Source: Brevundimonas sp. EYE_349 (lineage in GTDB: Bacteria; Pseudomonadota; Alphaproteobacteria; Caulobacterales; Caulobacteraceae). Taken from it: a DNA stretch of 64,000 nt. The translations under genes were made by a program, and so were the position numbers. Positions 63,278 through 64,000 of this stretch are shown one piece after another (positions within the stretch are counted from its first letter, which is position 1; every line of letters begins with the position of its first letter). Below the pieces are notes generated by a model that made no database searches, had not been told where the DNA came from, and worked only from the letters and a program-made list of their open reading frames with translations. The DNA lies in the NCBI RefSeq assembly GCF_023147505.1, contig NZ_JAHXPB010000006.1:186001-250000 (forward strand), in the 5' to 3' direction.

Positions 63278-64000
63278 TGGTCCGGCGGCGACAGGGCGAC
63301 GTTGCGCGGTTAGGGGCCTCTGCAGCCCTGGCCGCCTTCGCCCTGGCGGCGTCCGCCTGCACGACGGCTCCGGCCTCTCTTCCCGATGACCCTGTTTCGA
63401 CCGATGCGCCTGCGGTCAACGCGCCGGCCGATCTCAGCGGGCAAACGCTCGGCGTGAGGCTCTACGACCAGTTGCGCGCTGGAGACGACAATGTCGTCAT
63501 CTCTCCGGTCAGCCTGATGGGGGCCTTCGGGGTGGTCTCGGCGGGAGCCCGGGGCCAGACGCGCACAGCCCTCCTGAGCAGCCTCAGTCTCCCCGACAGC
63601 CCCTCGCTCGACGCAGACCTGGGCGCACTGTTGCGTTCGCTCGAGCGCGAGGACGGACAGACCACGCTCAGCGTCGCCAACGCGGTGTGGGTGCAGGACG
63701 GCTTTGGCCTCAAACCCGATTTCGTTGAGAGCGTCCAGCGGGATTACGGCGCCCTGGCCCGGCCCGTGGATTTTCGGGACGCGCCTGATGAGGCGGCCGG
63801 GCGCATCAACGCCTGGGTCTCGGGACAGACGCGCAGGCGCATCCCGGAGTTGCTCAGCCCTTCCAGCATCAACGTCGCCACGCGCCTGATCGTCACCAAC
63901 GCGGTCTATTTCCTGGGTGATTGGGCCCAGCCGTTCAACGCCTCCAACACAAGCGACCAAACATTCTACCTTACGGACGGATCGCGCCTGTCGACGCCGA
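63277..64000 (+). CDS. Serpin-family protease inhibitor (lipoprotein), truncated by the window end
   Basis: An open frame of 241 codons running off the window. The N-terminus has a signal peptide with lipobox LAASAC (Cys near residue 28), then serpin core sequence: NVVISPVSLMGAFGVVSAGARGQTRTALL, TTLSVANAVWVQDGF, INAWVSGQTRRRIPELLSP and RLIVTNAVYFLGDWAQPF. The reactive-centre loop lies outside the window, so the target protease cannot be judged. ATG at 63277 overlaps the DUF3597 stop. Confidence 0.9.
   Translation, partial: MVRRRQGDVARLGASAALAAFALAASACTTAPASLPDDPVSTDAPAVNAPADLSGQTLGVRLYDQLRAGDDNVVISPVSLMGAFGVVSAGARGQTRTALLSSLSLPDSPSLDADLGALLRSLEREDGQTTLSVANAVWVQDGFGLKPDFVESVQRDYGALARPVDFRDAPDEAAGRINAWVSGQTRRRIPELLSPSSINVATRLIVTNAVYFLGDWAQPFNASNTSDQTFYLTDGSRLSTP

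Noticed and set aside
1..64000. tRNA genes, rRNA genes or complete insertion sequences
   Set aside because: None could be recognised by reading; no transposase sequence or terminal inverted repeats with target duplications were seen.

Overview
The window is high-GC DNA with dense, mostly ATGA-linked operons. It looks like an alphaproteobacterium of the Caulobacterales type (Caulobacter, Brevundimonas or Phenylobacterium). This placement rests on protein flavour, codon use and gene content only; there is no rRNA or other marker. About two thirds of the window is a heavy-metal resistance region with separate modules for Zn/Cd/Co, Ni/Co, Mn, Hg and Cu/Ag.

Layout. 0-4.5 kb (minus strand): a dihydrolipoyl dehydrogenase gene broken by one in-frame amber codon, a CYP152-type peroxygenase P450, a MerR regulator, a MAPEG-like membrane protein and lspA. 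4.6-12.6 kb (plus strand): a seven-gene unit, CDF transporter / methyltransferase / small His-Cys protein / czcC / czcB / czcA / CDF transporter. Two back-to-back MerR-type promoters (TTGATC, 19-bp spacer, dyad) lie between the two arms, so one MerR protein probably controls both. 12.7-18.6 kb: an acyltransferase, a DUF411 protein, small secreted proteins, a frameshifted dmeF with its dmeR repressor and an RcnR-type operator, mntP behind a yybP-ykoY Mn2+ riboswitch, and a mer unit (merR, merT, a GDCCVxC protein, a VOC protein) without merP or merA. 18.6-23.7 kb: a nucleotidyltransferase-HEPN fusion overlapping an unknown gene, a flavin disulfide oxidoreductase, a decayed gene, and about 0.9 kb with no gene.

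23.7-44.9 kb is mostly copper handling: copC-copD, a PepSY protein next to a frameshifted TonB receptor, csoR with its operator and a copper P-type ATPase, two DUF305 proteins, the multicopper oxidase and CopB pair (CopB has 123-bp tandem repeats), a CopC-like protein and Met/His-rich lipoproteins. A complete CnrYXH-like module (ECF sigma, periplasmic sensor, anti-sigma) sits here; its sensor keeps all five residues of the CnrX metal site at the same spacing. 45.0-46.3 kb encodes an orphan HhH plus PD-(D/E)XK predicted nuclease. 46.5-53.6 kb is a cusCBAF operon facing a Csp-type copper-storage protein.

53.7-57.8 kb is accessory debris: an isoprenylcysteine methyltransferase remnant, a lower-GC stretch, an AlpA-like regulator, and a mosaic in which an AbiEi/DUF6088 antitoxin-like gene runs into an integrase fragment and then an EAL-domain fragment. 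57.6-64 kb returns to chromosome-like genes: an AsmA gene broken by a frameshift and a lost 3' end, an L,D-transpeptidase, a mechanosensitive-channel-like protein, an OmpA-like protein, a DUF3597 protein and the start of a lipoprotein serpin.

Several genes carry single-base frameshifts or a nonsense codon. Part of this may be real decay and part may be assembly error; reads would be needed to tell.
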